Under the pieces are notes generated by a model. The model was given only the letters and a program-made list of their open reading frames with translations, was not told the origin of the DNA and searched no databases. Below, in pieces: positions 1 to 9,853 of a DNA stretch of 64,000 bases (its first letter is position 1; each line of letters begins with the position of its first letter). Position numbers and translations under genes: made by a program. The DNA comes from Streptomyces pactum (GTDB lineage: Bacteria; Actinomycetota; Actinomycetes; Streptomycetales; Streptomycetaceae): assembly GCF_016031615.1 (NCBI RefSeq), contig NZ_JACYXC010000001.1, forward strand, positions 1,550,001-1,614,000, read 5' to 3'.

Positions 1-656
1 ATCTGGATGCCGGAGCGCTGCAGGAACGGGGCGACGGTCTGGACCACCTCGTTGAGCCGGCGGGCGCCCTGGGACCCTCCGGAGACCAGCAGGGTGGGCA
101 GGTTGGGGTCGAGCCCGAACGCCGCGCGGGCCTGGGGCCGCAGCGCCGCCCGGTCCAGGGTGGCGATGGACCGGCGCAGCGGGATGCCCACGTACCGGGC
201 GTTGCGCAGCTTGCTGTCCGGGGTGCTGACCGCGACGAAGGTGGCGTAGCGGGAGCCGATCTTGTTGGCCAGGCCCGGCCGGGCGTTCGCCTCGTGCACC
301 ACGATGGGGACCCCGAGGCGCTTGGCGGCCAGGTAGCCGGGCAGCGCCACGTAGCCGCCGAAGCCGACGACGCAGTCGGCCTTGGTGCGCTCCAGGATCT
401 GCTCGGCGGCCTTGATGGTGCCGCGCAGCCGCCCGGGGACGGTGATCAGCTCGGGTGTCGGCTTACGGGGCAGCGGGACCGCCGGGATGAGCCCGAGTTC
501 GTAACCCCGCTCGGGTACGAGCCGCGTTTCGAGCCCCCGCTCCGTGCCGAGCGCCGTGATCCCCACGGTCGGGTCCTGCCTCCGCAGGGCGTCCGCGAGG
601 GCGAGCGCGGGCTCGATGTGGCCGGCGGTCCCCCCACCGGCGAGTACGACATGCAC
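1..656 (-). CDS. murG: MurG, UDP-GlcNAc transferase, 3' end cut by window
   Basis: MurG adds GlcNAc to undecaprenyl-PP-MurNAc-pentapeptide (lipid I to lipid II) on the inner face of the membrane. Only the first 218 or so residues are inside the window; the C-terminus lies before base 1. The start is GTG at 656-654, six bases after the ftsW stop, with GGAGAG overlapping the end of ftsW as ribosome binding site. Visible family marks are the N-terminal GGGTAGH loop (residues 7-13), a HEAN motif near residue 120 and the GGSQG motif of the nucleotide-sugar domain near residue 195. It is the last gene of the dcw run seen here. Identification is firm. Confidence 0.95.
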   Translation of the reverse strand, partial: MHVVLAGGGTAGHIEPALALADALRRQDPTVGITALGTERGLETRLVPERGYELGLIPAVPLPRKPTPELITVPGRLRGTIKAAEQILERTKADCVVGFGGYVALPGYLAAKRLGVPIVVHEANARPGLANKIGSRYATFVAVSTPDSKLRNARYVGIPLRRSIATLDRAALRPQARAAFGLDPNLPTLLVSGGSQGARRLNEVVQTVAPFLQRSGIQ

Positions 657-662
657 CGAAAT

Positions 663-2072
663 TCACCGCTCTCCGGACGGCCGCTTCTTGACGCGCCGTC
701 TCATCGTCTTCCATCTCAGCCCAGCCCGCTTCTTACCGAACACAGGCTGCCGCATGGCCAGGGCCGCCCGGGCACCGGGTTCCGACCGCGCGAAGGCGAT
801 CAGCAGTCCGATGGCGAACATGGTCGGCAGCAGGGCGGACCCTCCGTAGGAGAACAGCGGGAGCGGGACGCCGGCGATCGGCAGCAGACCGAGCACCGCA
901 CCGATGTTGACCACGGCCTGGGCCATGATCCAGCAGGTCACGCCTCCCGCGGCGTACCTCACGAAGGGGTCCTCCGTGCGTCCGGCCACGCGGATACCCG
1001 CATAGCCTAGAGCCGTGAAGAGGGCGAGGACCGACAGTGTCCCCGCGAGGCCGAGTTCCTCCCCGGTAATGGCGAAGATGAAGTCGGTGTGAGGTTCGGG
1101 GAGTTCACCCCATTTCTCCATGCTGGCGCCCAGCCCGGAGCCGAACCAGCCGCCGTTGGCCAGCGCGTAGATGCCGTGCACGGCCTGCCAGCACTGGTCC
1201 CCCGGCCCGGGCTCGGTGGCCAGGGTGCACGCGAGCCGGGACATGCGGTTGGAGCTGGTCTTGATCAGCAGGAAGCCGATGAGCGCGGCGCAGCCCAGCA
1301 CACCGGCGAACAGCCGGGTGGGCGCGCCCGCCAGCCACAGCAGCCCGAAGAGGATCGCGGTGAGGATCATCGCGGTGCCCATGTCCCCGCCCAGCATGAT
1401 CAGGCCGAGCAGGATGAAGGTGGCCGGAACCAGCGGTACCAGCAGGTGCTTCCACTGGGCCAGCAGCCGCTTGTCCTGTTTGCGGGCGAGCAGGTCCGCG
1501 CCCCACAGCACCAGCGCCAGCTTGCCGAACTCGCTCGGCTGGAGCTGGAAGGGGCCGAAGGCGATCCAGTTCTGGTTGCCGTTGACCGCCACCCCCATCC
1601 CGGGCACCTGCACCAGGCACATCAGGAAGACGGAGGCCGCCAGCAGCGGGTAGGCCAGCGCCCGGTGCACCCGGACCGGGGTGCGGGCCGCGAAGAACAT
1701 CAGCACCCCGCCCAGCACGGCCGCCAGCAGCTGCTTGCGGAAGAAGTGGGAGGGCGCCAGCCCGGACTGCAGGGCCTTGATCTGCGAGGCCGAGTAGACC
1801 ATCACCAGGCCCAGCACGATGATCAGCAGGCTGCCGCCGAGGATCACGTAGTAGGCGGTGAGCGGCCGGTCCCAGGCCCGCCGGACCTTCTCCAGCAGCT
1901 GGCGCGGCCCGCGGCCGGACGGGGCGCGGCCGGCCCGCGGCACCGGCGCCGCGGGACGCCGCGCGGCAGGCCGCGGGCGGGCGCCGGGCGCCGGGCGGGC
2001 CGGCCCCGCGGGGCGTGCCCGGCCCCGCACGGCGCCCGCCCGGGGCCGGGCCGCGGACTCGTCACGAGACAT
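663..2072 (-). CDS. ftsW: FtsW, SEDS peptidoglycan polymerase of the divisome
   Basis: This is a SEDS family glycosyltransferase that polymerises lipid II at the septum together with FtsI. The protein has 469 residues: a basic, Pro/Ala/Arg-rich cytoplasmic head of about 65 residues, then roughly ten membrane helices. The SEDS signature PLFSYGGSALL lies near residue 405, and a conserved EELGLAG stretch precedes it. The start is ATG at 2072 with a GGAGG element 11 bases upstream. It lies between murD (57-base gap) and murG (6-base gap), as in other actinobacterial dcw clusters. The position next to ftsI and murG argues for FtsW rather than RodA. Confidence 0.95.
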   Translation of the reverse strand: MSRDESAARPRAGAVRGRARPAGPARPAPGARPRPAARRPAAPVPRAGRAPSGRGPRQLLEKVRRAWDRPLTAYYVILGGSLLIIVLGLVMVYSASQIKALQSGLAPSHFFRKQLLAAVLGGVLMFFAARTPVRVHRALAYPLLAASVFLMCLVQVPGMGVAVNGNQNWIAFGPFQLQPSEFGKLALVLWGADLLARKQDKRLLAQWKHLLVPLVPATFILLGLIMLGGDMGTAMILTAILFGLLWLAGAPTRLFAGVLGCAALIGFLLIKTSSNRMSRLACTLATEPGPGDQCWQAVHGIYALANGGWFGSGLGASMEKWGELPEPHTDFIFAITGEELGLAGTLSVLALFTALGYAGIRVAGRTEDPFVRYAAGGVTCWIMAQAVVNIGAVLGLLPIAGVPLPLFSYGGSALLPTMFAIGLLIAFARSEPGARAALAMRQPVFGKKRAGLRWKTMRRRVKKRPSGER

Positions 2073-2129
2073 CTCGTCGCATCCCTCCGTCAGGCCCGCG
2101 CCGGCGGTCCTCGCGCAGGGAGCCGCGGG

Positions 2130-3614
2130 TCAGTGCCCTGGACAATCCTGGGCGGGACCCTCGCCGCCGGCCGCCAGTTCGCGGACGGCGGCGGCGAAGG
2201 CGTCGCCGCGGGCGTTGTAGTTCACGAACATGTCCATCGAGGCGCAGGCCGGGGCCAGCAGGACGGTGTCTCCCGGCCGGGCGAGCCGCGCCGCCTCCCG
2301 TACGGCCGCCGCCATCGCCCCAGTGTCGGTCCGGTCGAGGTCCACCACCGGGACCTCGGGGGCGTGTCGCGCCAGCGCGTCGCGGATCAGCGCCCGGTCG
2401 GCGCCGATCAGGACCACCCCGCGCAGCCGGTCCGCACAGTCGCGCACCAGCTCGTCGAAGGCGGCTCCCTTGGCCAGGCCGCCGGCGATCCACACGATCG
2501 GCCGGTACGCCGCCAACGACGCCTGGGCGGCGTGGGTGTTGGTGGCCTTGGAGTCGTCGATCCAGGTGACCTCGCCGGTCCGGGCGACGAACTCGATGCG
2601 GTGCGGGTCGGGGCGGAAGGCCCGCAGCCCGTCCCGTACCGCCGCCGGCGTCACGCCCCAGGCGCGTGCCAGGGCCGCCGCCGCCAGCGCGTTGGCGATG
2701 TTGTGCGGGGCGGGCGGCGGGGCCTGGTCCGCGCCGCGGGCGGCGGCGCCGATGTCGGTGATCTGCGCCAGCTCCTGCGCCTGCCGGTGCCGGTCGGCCA
2801 CGAAGGCGCGGTCCACCAGCAGGTCGTCCACCAGGCCCAGCTGGGACGGGCCCGGGGTGCCCAGGGTGAAGCCGATGGCGCGGCAGCCCTCCTCCACGTC
2901 GGCTGCGCGCACCAGCTCCTCGGTCGCCGGGTCGGCGGTGTTGTACACGCACGCCACCCGGTTGCCCTCGTAGATCCGGCCCTTGTCGGCCGCGTAGGCG
3001 GCCATCGAGCCGTGCCAGTCGAGGTGGTCGGGGGCGAGGTTGAGCACGGCCGCGGAGTGCGCCCGTACCGAGGGCGCCCAGTGCAGCTGGTAGCTGGACA
3101 GTTCCACGGCGAGCACGTCGTACTCCGCGTCCCCGGTGACCACGTCGAGCAGCGAGACGCCGATGTTGCCGACGGCGGCGGTGCGCAGCCCGGCGGCGCC
3201 GAGGATGGACTCCAGCATCCGGACGGTGGTCGTCTTGCCGTTGGTGCCGGTGACCGCGAGCCAGGGCGCCGGCTTCCGCGCCGGGTCCCGGTCCCGCAGC
3301 CGCCAGGCCAGCTCCACGTCGCCCCAGACCGGGACGCCGGCCGCCGCGGCGGCGGCGAACAGCGGGGAGGCGGGCTTCCAGCCGGGGGTGGTGACCACCA
3401 GTTCGGTGCCGGCGGGCAGGGTGGCCCCGTCGCCGAGGCGCACGGTCACCCCGAGCGCCTCCAGCTCGCCGGCCTGGGTCCGTTCGCGGGGTCCGTCGCC
3501 GCCGTTGACGACGGTGACCTCGGCGCCCAGCTCGCGCAGCACCCGCGCGGCGGGGACACCGGAGACGCCGAGTCCGGCGACGGTGACGTGCTTGCCGTGG
3601 AAGTCCGGGGTCAC
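2130..3614 (-). CDS. murD: MurD, UDP-MurNAc-L-Ala:D-Glu ligase
   Basis: MurD is the cytoplasmic ATP-dependent ligase adding D-glutamate to UDP-MurNAc-L-alanine. The protein has 494 residues. The N-terminal Rossmann-like domain binds the UMP part, the Mur ligase P-loop TGTNGKTTT is at 122-130, and the central domain carries the HLDWHGS stretch. The frame stays open far upstream into mraY, but the true start is GTG at 3614-3612, which overlaps the mraY stop as GTGA. This gives the expected family length and implies translational coupling. The last residues are a short disordered tail. Confidence 0.95.
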   Translation of the reverse strand: MTPDFHGKHVTVAGLGVSGVPAARVLRELGAEVTVVNGGDGPRERTQAGELEALGVTVRLGDGATLPAGTELVVTTPGWKPASPLFAAAAAAGVPVWGDVELAWRLRDRDPARKPAPWLAVTGTNGKTTTVRMLESILGAAGLRTAAVGNIGVSLLDVVTGDAEYDVLAVELSSYQLHWAPSVRAHSAAVLNLAPDHLDWHGSMAAYAADKGRIYEGNRVACVYNTADPATEELVRAADVEEGCRAIGFTLGTPGPSQLGLVDDLLVDRAFVADRHRQAQELAQITDIGAAARGADQAPPPAPHNIANALAAAALARAWGVTPAAVRDGLRAFRPDPHRIEFVARTGEVTWIDDSKATNTHAAQASLAAYRPIVWIAGGLAKGAAFDELVRDCADRLRGVVLIGADRALIRDALARHAPEVPVVDLDRTDTGAMAAAVREAARLARPGDTVLLAPACASMDMFVNYNARGDAFAAAVRELAAGGEGPAQDCPGH

Positions 3615-4675
3615 TTCGCCGCCCGCCAGCCCGCGTAGAAGATGCCGAGGCCGACGATCACGCACATGCCCTGGATGATCCAGAATCTGACCACCACCAG
3701 GACTTCGCTCCAGCCCTTCAGTTCGAAGTGGTGCTGGAGTGGCGCCATCCGGAACACCCGCCGGCCGGTGAGCCGGAAGGAGCCGACCTGGATGACCACG
3801 GACATGGTGATCAGCACGAACAGGCCGCCGAGGATGGCGAGCAGCAGTTCGGTGCGCGAACAGATGGCCAGACCGGCGAGCGCGCCGCCGAGCGCGAGCG
3901 AGCCGGTGTCCCCCATGAAGATCTTCGCCGGAGAGGTGTTCCACCACAGGAAGCCGAAGCAGGCACCCATCAGGGCGGAGGCCACCACGGCCAGGTCGAG
4001 CGGGTCGCGCACCTCGTAGCAGGCCGGGCCGGCCGTGGGCTGGTTGGCGCAGGACTCCTGGAACTGCCACACGCCTATGAAGGTGTACGCCCCGAACACC
4101 ATCACCGAGGCACCGGTGGCCAGGCCGTCGAGACCGTCGGTGAGGTTCACGCCGTTGGACATCGCCAGGATCATGAACAGCGCCCAGATGACGAAGATCA
4201 CCGGGCCGATCTGCCAGCCGAAGTCCTGGGTGAAGGAGAGCCGGTCGGAGGCCGGCGTCTGGTTCCGCGAGTCGGCGAAGTTCAGCGACAGGATCGCGAA
4301 GGCGACACCCACGATGAGCTGGCCGGCCATCTTCGCCTTGGCGCGCAGGCCCAGGCTCCGCTGCTTGACGATCTTGATGTAGTCGTCCAGGAAGCCGACC
4401 AGGCCCATGCCGGCGAAGAGGAAGAGCACCAGGACCCCGGAGAACGTGGGGTCGCTGGAGGTGATCACCTTCGTCAGGGCGTACGCGATGATCGTCGCCA
4501 GGATGAAGGAGATACCGCCCATGGTGGGCGTGCCCTTCTTGCTGCCGTGGCTGCGCGGGCCGTCGTCCCGGATGTACTGACCGTAGCCCTTCCGGGCCAG
4601 CAGCTTGATCAGCAGCGGCGTGCCGATCAGCGTCAGGAAGAGCCCGATGGCTCCGGAGAAGAGGATCTGCCTCAT
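3611..4675 (-). CDS. mraY: MraY, phospho-MurNAc-pentapeptide translocase
   Basis: MraY transfers phospho-MurNAc-pentapeptide to undecaprenyl phosphate, making lipid I. It is a polytopic membrane protein of 354 residues with about ten helices. Family motifs visible are DDGPRSHGSKKGTPTMGG near residues 36-53, FLDDYIK, the catalytic NLTDGLDGLATG region and the C-terminal PLQHHFELKGW. Two in-frame ATG codons are available (4681 and 4675). I choose 4675 because it overlaps the murF stop as ATGA and gives the usual MRQILF start; the 4681 start would add only Met-Gly. Confidence 0.95.
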   Translation of the reverse strand: MRQILFSGAIGLFLTLIGTPLLIKLLARKGYGQYIRDDGPRSHGSKKGTPTMGGISFILATIIAYALTKVITSSDPTFSGVLVLFLFAGMGLVGFLDDYIKIVKQRSLGLRAKAKMAGQLIVGVAFAILSLNFADSRNQTPASDRLSFTQDFGWQIGPVIFVIWALFMILAMSNGVNLTDGLDGLATGASVMVFGAYTFIGVWQFQESCANQPTAGPACYEVRDPLDLAVVASALMGACFGFLWWNTSPAKIFMGDTGSLALGGALAGLAICSRTELLLAILGGLFVLITMSVVIQVGSFRLTGRRVFRMAPLQHHFELKGWSEVLVVVRFWIIQGMCVIVGLGIFYAGWRAAK

Positions 4676-6102
4676 GCCCATCGGCCGGCGACCTCGCCCT
4701 CACCATCGAGCAGTTCCAGCGCGACCCGCTCCAACCCCACCGACCTGGAAGCCTTCACCAGCACGACGTCCCCCGGGCGCAGTTCTCTGCGCAACAGGTC
4801 GATCGCCGCCCGCACGTCGGACACGTGCACCGACTCCTCACCCCACGAACCCTCGTTCTTGGCGCCCATGTCGAGCCAGGCGGCCTCCTGGCCGCCGACC
4901 GCCACGAGCTTGCTGACGTTGAGCCGGACGGCCAGCCGTCCGACCGCGTCGTGCTCGGCGAGTGACTCCTCGCCCAGCTCGGCCATCTGGCCCAGCACCG
5001 CCCACGTCCGCGCTCCCTGGGCCTGTCTGGCACGGCCCATCGCGGCCAGCGCGCGCAGCGCGGCTCGCATGGAGTCCGGGTTCGCGTTGTAGGCGTCGTT
5101 GACGACCGTCACGCCGTCCGCCCGCTCGGTGACCTCCATACGCCAGCGGGACAGCTGCCCGGCCTCGGAGAGCGCCTGGGCGATCTCCGACACGGGCATA
5201 CCCGACTCATGCGCGACGGCGGCTGCGGCAAGCGCGTTCGACACGTGGTGCTCACCGTACAGGCGCAAGGTCACGTCGCTGCACCCGGTGGGGGTGTGAA
5301 GCGTGAAGGAGGGCTGACCTACCGTAGTGAGACGGACATTCTCGGCGCGGATGTCGGCGTCCTCGGCCTCGCCGAACAGCACGACGCGCGCCTTGGTGCG
5401 GTCCCGCATGGCACGCACCAGCGGGTCGTCCGCGTTGAGCACGGCCACGCCGCCGGCCCCGGCGTCCGGGAGCGCCTCGACGAGTTCGCCCTTGGCCAGG
5501 GCGATCCGGTCGCGGCCGCCGAACTCCCCCAGGTGCGCGGTGCCCACGTTGAGGACCAGGCCGATGCGCGGCGGGGTGAGGCCGGTGAGGTACCGGATGT
5601 GGCCCACGCCGCGGGCGCCCATCTCCAGCACCAGGTGCCGGGTGGTCCCGTCGGCCCGCAGTGCGGTCAGCGGCAGGCCGATCTCGTTGTTGAGCGACCC
5701 CGGTGTCCACACGGTGGGCGCGTGCCGCTGGAGGACCTGGGCGATGAGGTCCTTGGTGCTGGTCTTGCCGGAGGAGCCGGTGAGGGCCACCACGGTGGCG
5801 CCCAGCCGCTCCACGACGGCCCGGGCCAGCGCGCCCAGGGCCTTCTCGACGTCGTCCACCACGATCGCCGGCGCGCCCACCGGGCGGGCGGCCAGCACGG
5901 CCACGGCGCCCGCCTGCACCGCCCGTGCGGCGAACTCGTGGCCGTCCACGCGCTCCCCGGAGAAGGCGGCGAAGAGGGAGCCGGGTACCGCCTCGCGGGA
6001 GTCGATCACCACCGGTCCGGTGACCCGCTGCTCCGGGTCCGGTACGTCGTGCGGCCGTCCACCGACGATCCCGGCGATCTCGGCGAGGGACAGGGGGATC
6101 AC
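4672..6102 (-). CDS. murF: MurF, UDP-MurNAc-tripeptide:D-Ala-D-Ala ligase
   Basis: MurF completes the UDP-MurNAc-pentapeptide by adding D-Ala-D-Ala. The protein has 476 residues, normal for the family. The ATP-binding loop is LTGSSGKTSTKD at 108-119, and an N-terminal VVIDSREAVPGSLF segment typical of MurF/MurE substrate domains precedes it. The start is GTG at 6102-6100 after a GGGGGTGA element; the stop overlaps mraY (ATGA). A 63-base gap separates it from murE upstream, the widest spacing between mur genes here apart from the one before ftsW. Confidence 0.95.
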   Translation of the reverse strand: MIPLSLAEIAGIVGGRPHDVPDPEQRVTGPVVIDSREAVPGSLFAAFSGERVDGHEFAARAVQAGAVAVLAARPVGAPAIVVDDVEKALGALARAVVERLGATVVALTGSSGKTSTKDLIAQVLQRHAPTVWTPGSLNNEIGLPLTALRADGTTRHLVLEMGARGVGHIRYLTGLTPPRIGLVLNVGTAHLGEFGGRDRIALAKGELVEALPDAGAGGVAVLNADDPLVRAMRDRTKARVVLFGEAEDADIRAENVRLTTVGQPSFTLHTPTGCSDVTLRLYGEHHVSNALAAAAVAHESGMPVSEIAQALSEAGQLSRWRMEVTERADGVTVVNDAYNANPDSMRAALRALAAMGRARQAQGARTWAVLGQMAELGEESLAEHDAVGRLAVRLNVSKLVAVGGQEAAWLDMGAKNEGSWGEESVHVSDVRAAIDLLRRELRPGDVVLVKASRSVGLERVALELLDGEGEVAGRWA

Positions 6103-6165
6103 AGGTCACCCCCGGTGGTCCGGGAAGGCGTCCTGGGGGAGGCTGGTGCGCGCATGTCGATCAAG

Positions 6166-7863
6166 TCATCCCTGGTCGTGACGGTGCGGTGCGGTGGGCG
6201 CGGACGCGTCGGCGGTCCGGGACCGCTCGATGGCCCGGCGCAGGACCTGGCGGTCGTCGAAGGGGCGTACCACCCCGGCGATGTCCTGGCCCAGCTCGTG
6301 GCCCTTGCCGGCGACGAGGACGGTGTCACCGGGCCGGGCCCGTGCCACCGCGGCGGCGATGGCGGCGGCCCGGTCGGCGTCCACCAGCACCTCGCCGCGC
6401 TCGTGGGCGGGCACCGAGGCGGCGCCGGCGAGCATGGTGGACAGGATCGCCAGCGGGTCCTCGGAGCGGGGGTTGTCCGAGGTGAGCACGGCGGTGTCGG
6501 CGTACCGGGCCACCGCCGCGCCCATCGGGGCACGTTTGTGCGTGTCGCGGTCGCCGCCGCAGCCGAGCACGGCGTGCAGCCGGCCCTTGGTCACCTTGCG
6601 CAGCGAGCGCAGGACCGATTCCACGGCGTCGGTCTTGTGGGCGTAGTCCACCACCGCGAGGTAGGGCTGTCCGGCGTCCACCCGCTCCAGCCGGCCCGGG
6701 ACGCCGGGGACGGCGGCCACGCCGTCGGCGGCGGTCTGCGGGTCCACCCCGGCGACCGCCAGGGCGGTGACCGCGGCGAGGGCGTTGGCGACGTTGAACG
6801 GGCCGGGGATCGGGGCGGCGGCGCGGATCCGCCGGCCGCCGGGGCCGACGATGGTGAACGTCGAGTCCAGCGCGCCGTACTCCACGTCCTCGGCACGCCA
6901 GTCGGCGTCCGGGTGGCCCTCGGCGGAGAAGGTGGTGACCGGGACCTCGCTCAGCCCGACCAGGCGCCGGCCGTACTCGTCGTCGAGGTTGACGACCGCG
7001 GCCCGGCTCCGGGCGCGGGTGAACAGCCGCGCCTTGGCCCGGAAGTAGTCCTCCATGTCGGAGTGGAACTCCATGTGCTCCGGGCTGAGGTTGTTGAAGA
7101 CCGCCACGTCGAAGACGCAGCCGTCCACCCGGCCGAGCACCAGGGCGTGGCTGGAGACCTCCATGACCAGGGAGCGCACGCCGCGCTCCCGGGCGACCGC
7201 GAACAGCGCCTGGAGGTCGGTGGCCTCGGGGGTGGTGCGCTCGGACTTCACCCGTTCACCGGCGATCCGCGACTCCACGGTGCCGATCAGGCCGGTCCGC
7301 TCCTCACCGCCCGCGGCCGCCCGCAGCCCTCCTTCGACGAGGTAGGCGGTGGTGGTCTTGCCGGAGGTGCCGGTGATGCCGATCTGGAGCAGGTCCCGGC
7401 CGGGCTCGCCGTAGATGGTGGCGGCCAGGGCGCCCATCCGCCCCCGGGGGTCGGGCACGGTGAGCACCGGCAGGCCGGCGGCCTCGGCCCGCTCCCGGCC
7501 GGCCGGGTCGGTCAGCACCGCGACGGCCCCCAGGTCCGCGGCCTGGGCGGCGAAGTCGGCGCCGTGGACCCGGGCGCCGGGCAGCGCCGCGTACAGGTCG
7601 CCGGGGCGCACCGCTCGCGAGTCGTGCGTGATCCCGGTGACCGGCTCCCCCTCCGGGGCCGGGATGCCCAGCTGATCGGCGAGCTCCCGCAACGGGACCG
7701 GGAGCACCTTGGCAGGACGGGGCGCTCCCGGGAAACTCGCGGGAACGTCGTTCGGAGAGGTTTGGGACTGATCAGCATGTGGCACGGCGGTGAGCGTACC
7801 GGGCGTACCCGCCTGGTCGCGAAATCGGCACCGGTTCCCGGAGTGGGGCGTGATCGTCGTCAC
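6166..7863 (-). CDS. murE: MurE, UDP-MurNAc-dipeptide:diaminopimelate ligase
   Basis: MurE adds diaminopimelate to UDP-MurNAc-L-Ala-D-Glu. The P-loop ITGTSGKTTT is at 163-172. The DNPRSEDP motif at 463-470 is the mark of diaminopimelate-adding rather than lysine-adding enzymes, which fits the DAP-type wall of streptomycetes. The reading frame opens with GTG at 7863, ten bases after the ftsI stop. This gives 565 residues with a polar 50-residue head before the conserved part (about residue 54). No good Shine-Dalgarno sequence stands before that GTG, so an internal start, for example GTG at the VPHADQ codons near residue 28, cannot be excluded. Function is certain, start is not. Confidence 0.93.
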   Translation of the reverse strand: MTTITPHSGNRCRFRDQAGTPGTLTAVPHADQSQTSPNDVPASFPGAPRPAKVLPVPLRELADQLGIPAPEGEPVTGITHDSRAVRPGDLYAALPGARVHGADFAAQAADLGAVAVLTDPAGRERAEAAGLPVLTVPDPRGRMGALAATIYGEPGRDLLQIGITGTSGKTTTAYLVEGGLRAAAGGEERTGLIGTVESRIAGERVKSERTTPEATDLQALFAVARERGVRSLVMEVSSHALVLGRVDGCVFDVAVFNNLSPEHMEFHSDMEDYFRAKARLFTRARSRAAVVNLDDEYGRRLVGLSEVPVTTFSAEGHPDADWRAEDVEYGALDSTFTIVGPGGRRIRAAAPIPGPFNVANALAAVTALAVAGVDPQTAADGVAAVPGVPGRLERVDAGQPYLAVVDYAHKTDAVESVLRSLRKVTKGRLHAVLGCGGDRDTHKRAPMGAAVARYADTAVLTSDNPRSEDPLAILSTMLAGAASVPAHERGEVLVDADRAAAIAAAVARARPGDTVLVAGKGHELGQDIAGVVRPFDDRQVLRRAIERSRTADASAPTAPHRHDQG

Positions 7864-7873
7864 GGTGTGCCGT

Positions 7874-9853
7874 TCAGGACCGCGGGGAGTAGCTCACCGG
7901 CAGCCGGGCGGGCTCCTTCCCGGAGGGCGGGACCCGCAGCGTCTTCAGCGCGAACTCCATGACCTGCTTGAAGACCGGGCCGCAGACCTGGCCTCCGAAG
8001 TAGCTGCCGCTGGTCGGGTTCTGGACCGCGCAGTAGACCGTCACCCGCGGCTGGTCGGCGGGGGCGAAACCGGCGAAGGAGGCCGTGTAGCCGTGGTAGC
8101 GGCCGGTCTTCGGATCCACCCGGTTGGACGTGCCGGTCTTGCCGGCCACCCGGTAGCCGGCGATCTTCGCCCGGGTGCCGGTGCCCTCGTGGTCGTCCAC
8201 CACCGACTCCAGCATGGCGGACAGGGTGCGGGCGGTCTTCCCGCTCACCACCCGGGTCCGCTCCGGGGCCGGTGCCGGGGTGAACCCGCCGTCCGGTCCG
8301 CGGGTGCCGCGCACCAGGGACGGGGCGATGCGCACGCCGCCGTTGGCGATGGTGGAGTACACCGAGGTGGCCTGCACCGCGTTGAGGGACAGGCCCTGGC
8401 CGAACGGGATGGTGTACTGCTGGGAGGCGTTCCAGTCCTCCGGGGCCGCGAGGATGCCCCTGGTCTCGCCGGGGAAGTTGAGCCCGGTGGCCCGGCCGAT
8501 GCCGAATTTCCGCAGGTAGGAGTGGAGCACCCGGTTGGCCTCGGGCTGGGTCCGGCCCAGCTGCTCGGTGGCGAGGATGGTGCCGATGTTGCTTGACTTG
8601 GCGAGCACCCCGTTGAGCGTCAGGTACCAGGTGGGGTGGTCCACGTCGTCGGCGAAGGCGCGGTCGGCGCGGGGCAGCCGGTTGGGCACCTCGACCCGGG
8701 TGTCCCAGCGGGCGGCGCCCTCCTCCAGCACCGCGGCCATGGACATCACCTTGCTGACGCTGCCCGGTTCGTAGGCGTCGGAGAGCGCGGCGTTGCCCAG
8801 CGCGGTGGAGTCGGCGCCCGCCACGTCGCCGGGGTCGAAGCCCGGGGCGTTGGCGAGGGCGAGGATCTGCCCGGTCCGGGTGTCCTGCACCACCACGTAG
8901 CCGCGGTCCGCCCGGGAGGCGCGGACCTGCTCGCCGATGGCGCGCTGGGCCGCCCACTGGATGTCCCGGTCGATGGTGAGTTCCACGTCCGAGCCGGGCA
9001 CCGCGGGCTGCTCCTCCACGTCGGCCGTGGGCACCTGCCGGCCGCCGGACTGGGCGTAGACGCGCTTGCCGTCCTTGCCGGCGAGGGTCCGGTCCCACTG
9101 CCGTTCCACGCCGCCGGCGCCCTTGCCCTGGGCGTCCACGAAGCCCAGTATCCCGGCGGCCAGTTCCCCGTTGGGGTAGACGCGTTTGCTGTGCGCCTCG
9201 CGGTTGACCCCGGCGAGCACGTTGACCCCGCCGGTCCGCTCGGCCTTGTCGGCCAGGGCCTGCTTCAGGTCCTTGATCTGCTTCCACACCTGCGGGGTCT
9301 GCTGCCGCGCCAGGACCACGTACTGGGAGCGCGGGTTGGCGGTGAGCCGGCGCTCCAGCTCCGCCCGGTCGGCGCCGAGGATGGGGGCGAGCAGTTCGGC
9401 GGCCTGCCGCGGGGCGTCGTCGATCCCGGCGGTGGCGGGGGTCAGCAGGTCGGGCGCGGCGGTGATGTCGTAGGCGTCGACGGTGGTGGCCAGGGCGATC
9501 CCGGACCGGTCGGTGATGGTGCCGCGCTCGGCGGCCAGCCGCACCGGGACGTACCGGTTGACGTTGGCCTTGGAGGCGTAGTCGTCGGCGTCCACCGCCT
9601 GCACCTGGAGCAGCCGGACCGTGAAGGCCAGCATCACCAGGGTCAGCGCCAGGCTGATCAGCCGCAGCCGAGGGCGCGGGCTGCCCAGCCGCAGCGGCCG
9701 GGAGCCGGGCGTCCGCCGCGGCCGGGGGGCCGGGCGGGCGGCGGGCCGGCGGCCGGCCGGCGGCCGGGAGCCGGGCGTACGCGGGCGGGGGTCTCGCCGC
9801 GGGGCCGGGCCGGGCGCGGCACCCGCCGTCCGGGGGTCGCGCGGGGCGGTCAT
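7874..9853 (-). CDS. ftsI: FtsI, class B penicillin-binding protein (PBP3)
   Basis: FtsI is the septal transpeptidase that crosslinks peptidoglycan. The protein has 659 residues: a long Pro/Arg-rich cytoplasmic head (1-62), one membrane anchor (about 64-86), a pedestal domain, and the transpeptidase domain with S365-V-S-K368, S420-S-N and K572-T-G. The ATG at 9853-9851 overlaps the ftsL stop as ATGA, the coupling seen along the cluster. An upstream in-frame codon at 9895 would add 14 residues but would overlap ftsL more. FtsI should work with FtsW and FtsL encoded in the same run. Confidence 0.95.
   Translation of the reverse strand: MTAPRDPRTAGAAPGPAPRRDPRPRTPGSRPPAGRRPAARPAPRPRRTPGSRPLRLGSPRPRLRLISLALTLVMLAFTVRLLQVQAVDADDYASKANVNRYVPVRLAAERGTITDRSGIALATTVDAYDITAAPDLLTPATAGIDDAPRQAAELLAPILGADRAELERRLTANPRSQYVVLARQQTPQVWKQIKDLKQALADKAERTGGVNVLAGVNREAHSKRVYPNGELAAGILGFVDAQGKGAGGVERQWDRTLAGKDGKRVYAQSGGRQVPTADVEEQPAVPGSDVELTIDRDIQWAAQRAIGEQVRASRADRGYVVVQDTRTGQILALANAPGFDPGDVAGADSTALGNAALSDAYEPGSVSKVMSMAAVLEEGAARWDTRVEVPNRLPRADRAFADDVDHPTWYLTLNGVLAKSSNIGTILATEQLGRTQPEANRVLHSYLRKFGIGRATGLNFPGETRGILAAPEDWNASQQYTIPFGQGLSLNAVQATSVYSTIANGGVRIAPSLVRGTRGPDGGFTPAPAPERTRVVSGKTARTLSAMLESVVDDHEGTGTRAKIAGYRVAGKTGTSNRVDPKTGRYHGYTASFAGFAPADQPRVTVYCAVQNPTSGSYFGGQVCGPVFKQVMEFALKTLRVPPSGKEPARLPVSYSPRS

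Noticed and set aside
1089..3638. Very long open frame on the plus strand opposite ftsW and murD, and many similar ones across the window
   Set aside because: At this GC content stops are rare on all frames; the translation is Arg/Gly/His/Gln-rich without domains, and the opposite strand carries well-known genes.
7738..7760. LexA box GAAC...GTTC in the murE head
   Set aside because: The arms are three bases apart, not four, and the site is inside coding sequence.
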